Source of the DNA: Geoalkalibacter ferrihydriticus DSM 17813
GTDB lineage: Bacteria; Desulfobacterota; Desulfuromonadia; Desulfuromonadales; Geoalkalibacteraceae
Assembly (NCBI RefSeq): GCF_000820505.1
Contig: NZ_JWJD01000001.1
Coordinates: forward strand, 880,403-917,700
DNA length: 37,298 nucleotides
Reading direction: 5' to 3'
Part shown: one piece after another, positions 7,681 to 18,725 of the stretch
How the letters are laid out: each line of letters begins with the position of its first letter
Position numbering within the stretch: the first letter of the stretch is position 1
Program-made: the position numbers and the translations under genes
The notes under the pieces: generated by a model
The model's input: only the letters and a program-made list of their open reading frames with translations
What the model was told of the DNA's origin: nothing
The model's database searches: none

Positions 7681-10035
7681 TTATGCCCGCAAGGGCCACA
7701 CCAGCGGCAGAATCAGCAGGATGGTCGCCAAGACCACCAGGGTCAAGGGAATGCCGACTTTGAGATAGTCGCTGAAGCGGTAGCCGCCGGGGCCCATGAT
7801 TAATATGTTGGCCGCGTGGGAAAAGGGTGACATGAGGCTCGCCGATGCCATGGCGACGCCCATGGTCAGAGCTTCGGGGGATGTGCCGGTGGGCGCGGCG
7901 ATGCTGAAAACGATGGGAACCAGCAACACCACCAGGGCCGCGGGCGGCAGAAAACAGGTGCCGACGGCGGTAAAAAAAATCAGGGCCGCAAGCAGCGCTT
8001 TAGGGCCAAAGGGTGCGGTGCCTGCCGTCAGGATTTCGGCGAGAAGGTGTGCCGCTCCGCTCTGCTCGAGAGCCGTGCCCAAAGGCAGCAACCCGGCAAT
8101 GAGAAGAATGGCCCTCCATTCAATGGCGCGGTAAGCCTCGTTCATGGTCAGGCAGCCGCTGAGGATCATGGCCGAAGCGCCCAGCAGCGCGGCAATATAG
8201 ATGGGTAGCCAGCCGAGAAGAACCGGGATCAGCACCGCCGCCAGAATCGCCAGGGATCTGCCGAGGCGGTCGCGCCGGGGAGGCTCCTGAACGTCTTGGG
8301 TCAGCACTAGAAAATCGCTGTCGCGGGCCAACTGGGAGAAGCGGTCGCGCGAGCCGTAAACGAGCAGGGCGTCTCCGAAATTCAGTGGCAGGTCGCGCAG
8401 GCCCGAGCGATAAGCGCGACCAGTACGCCACAAAGCGATGACGCTAAGACCGAATTTTTCACGAAAATGAAGGTCGCGCAGGGTTTTGCCCGCCAGCCGC
8501 GAATGCGGGGAAAGCACCACTTCCATAAGGCCTACATCGGTGGTCTCCAGGTCGGTTTCCTCGGGCGCGAGTTGATGTTGCACGTCAAGGCCTTCAAGGC
8601 CCTGGAGCAGCAGCAGGTCGGCACGTCGGCCGGTCACGGCGAGGCGGTCGTCGACCTCCAGGGTTGCTTCGGGAGAGGGCAGCAAAATGTGTTGCTGGTC
8701 GCGCAGGATCCCGACGACCCGCAGGCCCAGGGCATCGCCCAGGGCGCAATCGTGCAGGGTGCGCCCTGCAAGGCCGCCCGAAGCGCTGAGCCTGAGAGTG
8801 AGAAGGTTGTGCTGTAGTTCTCGGTGGCCGGCAAGCTCGCTTCGTTCCAGAACCGCGAACTGGGTGAAAATGGGATTCTGCGCCAGTTCCTTGAGGGTTT
8901 GTCGGGGTCCTTGCACAAGCAGGGTGTCCTCGGCGGCAAAGCAGTAATCCCCCAGGCTTTGCGGCTGAGCGGAAGTCCCGCGCAGGGCACTGAGAAGGTT
9001 GACGCCGAAACGATGAAAAAATCGCGCCTCGCGCAGGCTCATGCCGATCAGGTCGGCGTTCTCCGCAAGTATCATCCGGGCAATGCCGATATCCTCGGAA
9101 ATCAACTGGTCGGCCCCGCAGCCCTCCTGCTCCACGGCCAGGTTGCGCCAGCCGCGCAACTCTTCCATGCGTTCCAGGCGCCCCTGCACCACCAGCCGGT
9201 CGCCGCTGTGGACGACGGTGTCGGGTCCCGGCGCCATGAGAGTGCGGCCGTCGCGCAGAATTTCCAGCACTGAGAGGCCCAGCGCCGGACCGAAGCGACA
9301 CTGGGCGAGGCTTTTGCCGGAGATGTCCGAGAAGGGGGGGATGCGCATGAGAAACATGCGTTCGCGCAGATCATAGCGGTCGCGCAAATTGACCTCGGTT
9401 GTTCGCGACGCCCCGGCCGGATCACGGCGAGGCAGCAGGTGGCGCCCGATGAGAGTCATAAAGGCGATGCCGGCAAGCAAGATTGCGCCGCCCACCGGGG
9501 TGAAGTCGAACATGCCGAAGCCGGGGCGACCGTGCTCCTCCATGGCGACGCTGATGAGAATGTTGGGCGGGGTGCCGATCTGGGTCATTAGGCCCCCGAG
9601 CAAGGCGCCGTAGGCCAAGGGCATGAGCAGGCGCGAAGGGGCATTGCCGCTTTTGCGTGCAATGTCCATGACCACCGGCAGCATCAGAGCCGCGACGGCG
9701 ACATTGTTCATGATCGCCGAGAGAAGGGCGGCGGTGGTCATAATCACCGCGACCAGGGCGGCTTCGCCATGTCCGGCGACGCGCAGCATCTGAGCGCCGA
9801 GCAGGTCGCCGACGCCGGTGCGGGTGAGGCCGCCGCTCAGGATAAAGATGGCTCCCAGGGTGACGACCGCCGGGCTGCTGAACCCGGCGATGGCCTCGGT
9901 TGGAGTGATCAGGCCGACCACCGGAAGGGTGCCCAATACCAGCAGGGCGACCACTTCCGCGGGGACGCGCCCGCTGATGAGCAACACCAGGGTGACGGCC
10001 AGAATCGCTAGGGCGAGCACCATGGCGGTGGTCAT
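7681..10035 (-). CDS. SLC13/DASS-type permease with four RCK_C (TrkA-C) domains
   Basis: This 784-residue inner-membrane transporter of the sodium-dicarboxylate/sulfate (ArsB/NhaD-like) superfamily has a split membrane domain. The first half (residues 1-200) contains the conserved MNNVAVAALMLP and TQIGTPPNILI motifs of the family. The second half is at about 590-784. Between them lies a cytoplasmic block of four repeated RCK_C-like domains at about 215-290, 300-375, 395-475 and 490-575, each with a pattern like GxSLxxxxFxxxxGLxVxxxxR. Two such domains are common; four is long for the family. The substrate cannot be read from sequence; sulfate, dicarboxylates or another anion are possible. It overlaps the NfeD-like gene by 4 nt (ATGA). 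Confidence 0.88.
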   Translation of the reverse strand: MTTAMVLALAILAVTLVLLISGRVPAEVVALLVLGTLPVVGLITPTEAIAGFSSPAVVTLGAIFILSGGLTRTGVGDLLGAQMLRVAGHGEAALVAVIMTTAALLSAIMNNVAVAALMLPVVMDIARKSGNAPSRLLMPLAYGALLGGLMTQIGTPPNILISVAMEEHGRPGFGMFDFTPVGGAILLAGIAFMTLIGRHLLPRRDPAGASRTTEVNLRDRYDLRERMFLMRIPPFSDISGKSLAQCRFGPALGLSVLEILRDGRTLMAPGPDTVVHSGDRLVVQGRLERMEELRGWRNLAVEQEGCGADQLISEDIGIARMILAENADLIGMSLREARFFHRFGVNLLSALRGTSAQPQSLGDYCFAAEDTLLVQGPRQTLKELAQNPIFTQFAVLERSELAGHRELQHNLLTLRLSASGGLAGRTLHDCALGDALGLRVVGILRDQQHILLPSPEATLEVDDRLAVTGRRADLLLLQGLEGLDVQHQLAPEETDLETTDVGLMEVVLSPHSRLAGKTLRDLHFREKFGLSVIALWRTGRAYRSGLRDLPLNFGDALLVYGSRDRFSQLARDSDFLVLTQDVQEPPRRDRLGRSLAILAAVLIPVLLGWLPIYIAALLGASAMILSGCLTMNEAYRAIEWRAILLIAGLLPLGTALEQSGAAHLLAEILTAGTAPFGPKALLAALIFFTAVGTCFLPPAALVVLLVPIVFSIAAPTGTSPEALTMGVAMASASLMSPFSHAANILIMGPGGYRFSDYLKVGIPLTLVVLATILLILPLVWPLRA

Positions 10036-10478
10036 GAGGGCTTCTCGCCGGGTGCTTCGTCCACGATCAGGGTGAGCCCTTCCATGGCGCTGACCAGCAC
10101 GCGCCGACCGCTGGGCAGGCAGTCTCCCTGGTCCTTAAGGCGCGCTTGCCACAGTTCGTCGTGAACCCGGACCATGCCTTGGGGCGTTAAAGCGCGCACC
10201 ACCTCGCCCTCACATCCGATCAGGGTGTTGCCGTGTGGCTGTGGATCGGGATCATAGGAGCGCCATACCAGGGGAAACAGTAGAACATCCTTAAGCAGCC
10301 AGCCGCCGATGATCAGCCACGGCAGCACCGCCGGCAGATCCCACCAGTGGCCGACCAGCAGCATTCCCGCCGTCAACAGAGCCAGCGCCGGGATCTGCAG
10401 GACCGCGTAGCGCATGAGGATCCGCAGCGTCCAGGTGCGGCGCGGCGCGGCGCGCAGTGGAGGTTTTGCCTGTTTCAT
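10032..10478 (-). CDS. NfeD-like membrane protein (short form)
   Basis: This 148-residue protein has two hydrophobic segments (residues about 23-46 and 50-70) and a C-terminal beta-rich domain at about 85-145 that reads like the NfeD OB fold (GCEGEVVRALTPQGMVRVHDELWQA). Short NfeD proteins usually act with SPFH/stomatin-like partners in membrane quality control. No stomatin gene is adjacent here. The ATG shares one base with the helicase stop (TGATG), and the gene overlaps the transporter start by 4 nt, so all three are likely translated as a coupled unit. Confidence 0.75.
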   Translation of the reverse strand: MKQAKPPLRAAPRRTWTLRILMRYAVLQIPALALLTAGMLLVGHWWDLPAVLPWLIIGGWLLKDVLLFPLVWRSYDPDPQPHGNTLIGCEGEVVRALTPQGMVRVHDELWQARLKDQGDCLPSGRRVLVSAMEGLTLIVDEAPGEKPS

Positions 10479-13021
10479 CAGGTTGCCGGTTCAATGCTGC
10501 TCACGGGGTTGAAGAACTGCGCTATTTCCGCCGCCACTTCGGTCCGCGGTGCGGTCAGCAGTCGCGCTTCCGGCAGCGAGCGCAGAAAGATGCGACCATA
10601 ACCTTTTTTTACCACGCGACTGTCGAGAATCAACACCACCCCGCGATCCTCGCGATGGCGGATGAGGCGGCCGAAGCCCTGCTTGAAGCGGATCACTGCC
10701 TGGGGCACGGTGTAGGTCATGAAGGGATCGCCACCGCGCGCGGCGATGGCCTCGGCGCGCGCTTCGAGAACCGGTTCGGTGGGCACGCGAAAAGGCAGAC
10801 GGGTGATGATCACCTGTTCCAGGGCGCGCCCGGGCACATCGACCCCCTCCCAGAAGGAATCGGTCGCAAAAAGCACGCTGGTGGGGTCGGCGGCGAATTG
10901 CTTGAGCAGCTTGTGACGATTGACCTCGCCCTGGCGCAGGCATTGGTAGCCGCGCGCCCCGAGTATCGGCGCAAGTTCGCCATGCACCCGACGCAGCAGG
11001 CTGTAGGCGGTGAACAGCACGAAGGTGCGGCCGTCGGCGGCGAGCACGCAGCGTTCCACCATGTCGCGCACCTCCTCGGCAAATCCGGGGCGTCCGGGCT
11101 CGGGCAGATCCGTGGGCACCGCCACCAGGGTCTGTCGAGAATAATCAAAGGGGGAGGGCAGCAGCAGTTCGCGGCGGCGCTGCTCAGCCACCGCATCAAG
11201 GCCGGTGCGGGTGCGGAAGTAAGCAAAGGAATCGCCAACCGCCAGGGTCGCACTGGTCATGACCAGCGTACGAAAGCGCTCATAAACGGCTTCCTTGAGG
11301 CTTTCGGCGACCTCCAGGGGGGAGCGGCAGAGGCGGGTGACGATGGCTTCGCCGAAGCCGATGCGCCGCCGGGTCACTTCAAACCAGGCGCAGCTCTGTG
11401 GGTCTTCGTCGGTAAACAGGGCGAGGTCGGCGGCGACGGCTTCCAGCCGCGCGGTGCAGCCGCGCAGGTCGACCAGGGGGGCGAGCAGCTTATCGGCCAC
11501 CTCTTCGGAAAGTGCGCCGCAGGCCTTGAGCAGGGCGCGGAGTTGCCCGGCCAGGGCGGCGCTGTTGCGCGCCAGGGTGCGAATGTCGCGCGCCAGATCC
11601 GCCCAGAGCGCACCTTGGGTAAAGGTTTCGATGAGGCGCACCTTGAACTCTTCGCCGCTGCGGATTTCTCGGCCGGCATCCGCGGCCAGGGCGCGGCCCG
11701 CTTCATCCAGGGTCGCGATTGCCTCGTCGAGCAGCGCCTGGCGCCCGGCCAGTAGATTCTCGACGCGGCCATACAGATCGCGGTAGAGTACATCTTCCGT
11801 GTCGGGCAGCTCACGGGCGAGCATTGCGACAAAGCGCGACAGCAATCCCTTGTCGGGTTTGCGCGGATGCTGCAGGCGCCCGAGCAGGCGCGAAAAGGTG
11901 AAGCGAGTAATCTGTGAGGAAAAATGCTGGGTGGCGACATCCTCCAGATGATGGGCTTCATCGAGGATGATGCGTTCAAAAGGGGGCAACACCGCAGCGG
12001 CGCTGTAATTGTCGGTCTGGCGGCGCAGGGCCAGATCGGAGAGCAGCAGGGCGTGGTTGACCACCAGCAGGTCAGCCGCCGCAGCCGCGCGGCGCGCGCG
12101 GTGAAAAAAGCAGCGGCCGTAATGGGGACAGCGCACCCGGGCGCACTGGTCAAGCTCGCAGCGCACTTCATCCCAGACGGTGTCACGAGGAATGAAGGAC
12201 AACTCTTCGCGCGAGCCGTCGCGCGTGGTCTGCGCCCAGGTCAGAATGGCCTGTAATTCGCCGCCTTCCGCATCGTCGAAAAGACCCGGCTCGGCCACGG
12301 CGCCTTCGGTGCGGCGCAGGCACAGATAGTTGCCGCGCCCTTTGACCAGCACCGCGCGAATCTCCAGGCCGGTGGCTCGTTGCAGAAAAGGGATGTCCTT
12401 GCGGATCAGCTGTTCCTGCAGATTGATGGTGTTGGTCGAAATGACCACCCGTTCCTCGTTGGCTAGCGCCCAGAGGATCGCCGGTACCAGATAGGCCAGG
12501 CTTTTGCCCGTTCCGGTGCCCGCTTCGATGAGGGCGATCTGGTCCTGGTTGAAGGCTTCGCCCACGGCAAAGGCCATGCGCAACTGTTCGGGCCGTTCCT
12601 CCCAGCCCGCCAGGGTGCGCGCCACCACGCCGTCGGTGCCGAGGATCGCGGCAATGCGTGCCGGATCGAGATGTTGGCGGCGCGGCGCGGCGAAGGCCTC
12701 CACCACCCGATAGAGATCGGTCACCGGGTTGTCGACGATATAGAAACCCACGCCAAGTCCGCCGAGATGCGAGGCGATGTCGATGTCGGCCGCCGAGGGT
12801 TGCAGTCTGCCGGAGGGATGATTGTGGATGACCACGTCGCCGAAGCTGCAGGCGGCGAGAATGGCAGGAACGGCCTGCGCGTTGCCGCGCGCCAGCACTT
12901 CGACATGCACCACGCGTCGCGCCTCGTCGGTGTGCCCGAGGAAAAACACCTCGTTGCCGTGCGCCTCGGCGATGGCCCGGCGCATGAGAGCCTGGGCGCC
13001 TGACGTAAAAAATTGTTCCAT
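10478..13021 (-). CDS. JAB/RadC-like domain fused to DinG/XPD-type Fe-S helicase
   Basis: This is an 847-residue protein from the ATG at 13021; upstream in-frame codons do not look coding. Residues 1 to about 110 are a RadC/JAB-like domain with Glu24 and the metal motif HNHPSG...PSxxD (His66, His68, Asp79). The rest is a superfamily 2 helicase of the DinG/Rad3 group: Walker A EAGTGTGKS near 167-174, a DEAH box at 354-357 (LDEAHHLEDV), and a C-terminal helicase domain ending in the QGFGRLIR motif. Four cysteines (Cys234, 293, 298, 304) have the same spacing as the 4Fe-4S ligands of E. coli DinG. It probably unwinds 5' overhangs, forks, R-loops or D-loops. The role of the JAB domain is unknown. 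It heads a three-gene coupled operon. Confidence 0.92.
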   Translation of the reverse strand: MEQFFTSGAQALMRRAIAEAHGNEVFFLGHTDEARRVVHVEVLARGNAQAVPAILAACSFGDVVIHNHPSGRLQPSAADIDIASHLGGLGVGFYIVDNPVTDLYRVVEAFAAPRRQHLDPARIAAILGTDGVVARTLAGWEERPEQLRMAFAVGEAFNQDQIALIEAGTGTGKSLAYLVPAILWALANEERVVISTNTINLQEQLIRKDIPFLQRATGLEIRAVLVKGRGNYLCLRRTEGAVAEPGLFDDAEGGELQAILTWAQTTRDGSREELSFIPRDTVWDEVRCELDQCARVRCPHYGRCFFHRARRAAAAADLLVVNHALLLSDLALRRQTDNYSAAAVLPPFERIILDEAHHLEDVATQHFSSQITRFTFSRLLGRLQHPRKPDKGLLSRFVAMLARELPDTEDVLYRDLYGRVENLLAGRQALLDEAIATLDEAGRALAADAGREIRSGEEFKVRLIETFTQGALWADLARDIRTLARNSAALAGQLRALLKACGALSEEVADKLLAPLVDLRGCTARLEAVAADLALFTDEDPQSCAWFEVTRRRIGFGEAIVTRLCRSPLEVAESLKEAVYERFRTLVMTSATLAVGDSFAYFRTRTGLDAVAEQRRRELLLPSPFDYSRQTLVAVPTDLPEPGRPGFAEEVRDMVERCVLAADGRTFVLFTAYSLLRRVHGELAPILGARGYQCLRQGEVNRHKLLKQFAADPTSVLFATDSFWEGVDVPGRALEQVIITRLPFRVPTEPVLEARAEAIAARGGDPFMTYTVPQAVIRFKQGFGRLIRHREDRGVVLILDSRVVKKGYGRIFLRSLPEARLLTAPRTEVAAEIAQFFNPVSSIEPAT

Positions 13022-13132
13022 AAAGGTTCGAAGTCTCCGCGAGAAAGCCGTATTATAGGGGAGGGTCGGGCAAAAAGGAAGGACGGCCGAGAGCTTCGTG
13101 CCCGGAGGTTCGGTTAATTCGGTCGGTTCGGG

Positions 13133-13138
13133 TATAAT
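13133..13138 (+). promoter_or_regulatory. -10 box of the pgi promoter
   Basis: A perfect TATAAT lies 35 bp before the pgi start codon. No good -35 hexamer is visible (nearest TTCGGT at 13109-13114, 18 bp away). The site sits in the 150-bp gap between the divergent helicase and pgi genes. Activity is inferred. Confidence 0.45.
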
Positions 13139-13158
13139 AGATGGATAAATTGCCATGA

Positions 13159-16099
<2,941 letters not shown>

Positions 16100-16106
16100 A
16101 GCGATT

Positions 16107-16238
16107 GCAACTGTTCGGCCTGCATCGCAGGGTACGGCGGCATCGCGGGGCAAAAACTCGCCTACGGCTCAAACATTTGCCGCAGCACTCAACCGCCGCT
16201 CCCCGCGCTACTGTCGGACGCTGCATCTGAATCGTTAC
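16107..16238. repeat. Dispersed MITE-like repeat, copy 1
   Basis: This 132-bp non-coding element starts 8 bp after the stop of the alarmone-synthetase-like gene. Its ends are related inverted repeats: GCAACTGTTCGGC on the left and CTGAATCGTTAC on the right. It is roughly 85% alike to the copy at 23570-23703, including a 34-bp identical core (inside 16165-16199). It encodes no transposase. It is probably a non-autonomous element or a structured intergenic repeat. Confidence 0.75.
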
Positions 16239-16329
16239 GAGAGATTTTCAGTGGGATTTTAGCGTTGCATCGTTGCTTTTATTTTACCCGGATCTCACGC
16301 ATCCAGGTTATACCGAGAGGAGGGCGAAA

Positions 16330-17385
16330 ATGCCTGATTTATCCACCACCTATATGGGTTTGGCCCTGTCCAACCCCCTGATTGTCGCCAGCAGCAGCCT
16401 GACGGGCAGTGTCGACGGGGTCAAGCGCTGCGCGAACGCGGGCGCGGGCGCTGTGGTGCTCAAGTCCCTGTTTGAAGAGCAGATTGAAGCCGAAACCGCC
16501 GCCCTGAGCGGTTATGCCGACTATGCCGGGCATACCGAGGCCAGTGAATATCTGCAAGGCTATGGCGCCGAGTTGGGGCCGCAGGAATATCTCCGCTTGG
16601 TCGAAGATGCCAAGCGGGCGGTGCCGGTGCCGGTTATCGCCAGCCTCAACTGCCACACGGACAAGGGCTGGGCGGATTATGCCCGCAAGCTTGAAGCAGC
16701 CGGTGCCGATGCCCTCGAACTCAACATCGCACTCCTGCCCGCTACCGTTAGTCAACCGGCCAGTGCCGTGGAGGAGCTTTATCTGCGTATTGTCCACGAC
16801 GTCAAGTCGCGGGTCCGGATTCCCGTGGCGGTTAAAATCGGCCCTTATTTTTCATCCTTGGCGCATTTCGCCAGGAAGCTGTGCAGCGATGTGATGGAAG
16901 GCCGCGAATTCAGTGTAGGCTGGTGCGGGCCCGGCAGCACCACGAAAAACACTCGCTGGCGTGGAGCCGATGCCCTGGTGCTGTTCAATCGGTATTATCA
17001 GTTCGATATCGATATTGAAAAAATGAGCACAACCGCAGGCAACCCCTACAGCACCTCGGCCGAACTGCACACCCCCCTGCGCTGGATGTCCCTGCTCGCC
17101 GGGCGGGTCGACGCTCATCTCGCCGCCACCACGGGTATCCACGACGGCAGGGACGCCGTCAAGCAACTGCTCGCCGGGGCCGATGTGCTGCAACTCTGCT
17201 CGACACTCTATAGCAACGGCCTGGGTCGCATCGACGAGATCCTGCGCGAAATCAGCGCCTGGATGCAGGAGCGCGGGTTCGAGCGCTTGGACGATTTTCG
17301 CGGTCGTCTCAGCCAAAAGCGCAGCGACCAGCCCGAAGACCATGAACGCCTGCAGTACATCAAGCTTTTTGTCGGCATTGAATAG
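16330..17385 (+). CDS. Dihydroorotate dehydrogenase-like protein
   Basis: This is a 351-residue TIM-barrel flavoprotein of the dihydroorotate dehydrogenase superfamily. The start ATG at 16330 follows GAGAGGAGGGCGAAA. N-terminal LSNPLIVASSSLTGSVDGVKRC and LELNIALLPA resemble the FMN-binding core, and VAVKIGPYFSSL fits the conserved Lys strand. The catalytic-loop region (FNRYYQFDID) and the C-terminal AGADVLQLCSTLYSNG match the FMN phosphate-binding end. It is more like the stand-alone DHOD-like proteins found in anaerobes than PyrD, and no pyrimidine gene is adjacent, so the substrate is open. It may pair with a ferredoxin or another donor. Confidence 0.85.
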   Translation: MPDLSTTYMGLALSNPLIVASSSLTGSVDGVKRCANAGAGAVVLKSLFEEQIEAETAALSGYADYAGHTEASEYLQGYGAELGPQEYLRLVEDAKRAVPVPVIASLNCHTDKGWADYARKLEAAGADALELNIALLPATVSQPASAVEELYLRIVHDVKSRVRIPVAVKIGPYFSSLAHFARKLCSDVMEGREFSVGWCGPGSTTKNTRWRGADALVLFNRYYQFDIDIEKMSTTAGNPYSTSAELHTPLRWMSLLAGRVDAHLAATTGIHDGRDAVKQLLAGADVLQLCSTLYSNGLGRIDEILREISAWMQERGFERLDDFRGRLSQKRSDQPEDHERLQYIKLFVGIE

Positions 17386-17533
17386 GCGTTGAGCCTTCCT
17401 GTACGGCCAAGGCGCGTTGGCGGTTCTCGTAAGCCGTGCCGGCGATGCTCATCAAGCGTTGCTGGTTGAAAGACGTAAGTCCCCGAAAATAATGGATCAG
17501 CTCCTGTTCCCGTGCGTCGATTTCGACGATCAT
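17360..17533 (-). CDS. Small protein of unknown function, 57 aa
   Basis: This small protein has a strong start: AAGGAGGAGCACAA lies just before the ATG at 17533. The product is charged and mostly helical (IDAREQELIHYF, SFNQQRLMSIAG) with one Cys near the C terminus. No signal peptide or membrane helix is visible. Its 3' end overlaps the end of the DHOD-like gene on the other strand by 26 bp. I do not recognise the family. The ribosome site and a composition unlike a shadow frame support it as real. Confidence 0.6.
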   Translation of the reverse strand: MIVEIDAREQELIHYFRGLTSFNQQRLMSIAGTAYENRQRALAVQEGSTPIQCRQKA

Positions 17534-17767
17534 TTGTGCTCCTCCTTGTCTGGATGCGTTGAGCAAGGGCTCAGCAAGACCCGCGCCAGAGAAGAAAAAC
17601 GGCCTTGAGACAACAAGATAGCCGATGCGGGGCGGCTGGAGATACTTTCCCCCTGGGCGCATCTGTCACCCTGAGACGTCATCGGGCCGGGCGTGTGCGG
17701 CCGAGGTGCAGCGCATAGGAGGACGGGGCGCGGCTCAGGAGGGGATTGGGCGGCTGTCGTCGATTGG

Positions 17768-18544
17768 TTACAGGTAGGTGCGGGCACCCATGAAGGTGCG
17801 CTGGAAATAACTGTTGGAAAGGCGCTCCACGCGCACGTGCTGGCCGCTGCGCGGCGCATGGATGAAACGGTCGTCGCCGATGTAGATACCGACGTGGGAG
17901 ACCTGATTGGGACGATTGGTGGCAAAAAACACCAGATCGCCTTTTTGCAGGCGACTGCGGGGGACGGGGCGGCCGGCGGCGAACTGGTTGGCGGAGACGC
18001 GCGGCAGATCCAGGCCGTTGAGGCGATAACACACCAGAGTCAGGCCACTGCAATCAAAACCGCCCTGCGCGGAAGTGCCGCCCCAACGATAGGGCACGCC
18101 GATGAACTGGTGGGCGGTGCGCACCAGTTCGGCGCGCAGATCCCCTTGGCCGCTGCGACGAATCTGCGCCGCGGAGTAATCGCTCGGCAGGACGATGAAA
18201 AAATCCTCGACCAGTCCCTGGACCTGCATCTGCCGGGCCTGTTCGCGGGCCGCCTGGTAGCTGGCGTGGTTGCCGAAGCGCACCTTGTAGAGACCGTCTT
18301 CGAGAAAGTAAAAAGCGTCGATGCCCCGGCGGTTGAGGCCGGCTTCGAGGCGTGCGGCATTGTCGATGGAGGCAAAGGCGCCCACCTGCACGGCATACCC
18401 CATCTCATGCAGGGCCTGCGGCACGCCGGTCTGGACCGGGATCAAATCGGCGAGGGCATCGGGTTGCGGCGCGCGCGTACTCGTGCAACCGGTGATGAGC
18501 AGGCTCAGCAGCAGCCCCAGGATGCCGAAGGTTCTTAGATACAT
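17768..18544 (-). CDS. SPOR and NlpC/P60 domain lipoprotein (peptidoglycan endopeptidase)
   Basis: This 258-residue lipoprotein is probably a cell-wall hydrolase. A signal peptide ends in the lipobox LITGC (Cys20). A SPOR-like peptidoglycan-binding domain covers about 48-120 (YAVQVGAFAS, LYKVRFGNHASY). The NlpC/P60 domain covers about 138-258 with the catalytic triad Cys165 (FDCSG), His217 (SHVGIYIG) and His229 (FIHAPRSG). NlpC/P60 enzymes cut the D-gamma-glutamyl-diaminopimelate bond. The order SPOR then NlpC is unusual but coherent. Start ATG at 18544. No operon partner is close. Confidence 0.92.
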   Translation of the reverse strand: MYLRTFGILGLLLSLLITGCTSTRAPQPDALADLIPVQTGVPQALHEMGYAVQVGAFASIDNAARLEAGLNRRGIDAFYFLEDGLYKVRFGNHASYQAAREQARQMQVQGLVEDFFIVLPSDYSAAQIRRSGQGDLRAELVRTAHQFIGVPYRWGGTSAQGGFDCSGLTLVCYRLNGLDLPRVSANQFAAGRPVPRSRLQKGDLVFFATNRPNQVSHVGIYIGDDRFIHAPRSGQHVRVERLSNSYFQRTFMGARTYL

Positions 18545-18648
18545 GATGGATTTTCCGTGTGAATCGCTCGCTGAATTCCAACCTTTCTAGCATCATCCCT
18601 GAAAATTCTCAACCACCGCGCTGTTTAAACATCCGTTTCAGCCCCCTC

Positions 18649-18679
18649 AAAAAAAATGCCGGCCCGTTTCCGGGCCGGC
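18649..18679 (-). terminator. Rho-independent terminator of the porin gene
   Basis: On the minus strand a perfect 9-bp GC stem (GCCGGCCCG/CGGGCCGGC at 18658-18666 and 18671-18679, 4-nt loop) is followed by eight T residues (A run at 18649-18656). It lies about 45 bp after the porin stop codon and is one of the strongest terminators in the window. Confidence 0.93.
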
Positions 18680-18725
18680 CCACAGGATGTGGAGGCAGAG
18701 GTCGTGCGGGGGGATGTCGAGACGT

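Noticed and set aside
10457-11755. 432-codon plus-strand frame opposite the helicase gene
   Set aside because: It is antisense to the conserved DinG motifs, has no ribosome site and its composition is that of a shadow frame in GC-rich DNA.
13022-13156. Upstream extension of the helicase to 13156
   Set aside because: The added 45 residues cross the pgi promoter and do not resemble the domain; the ATG at 13021 starts the JAB domain.
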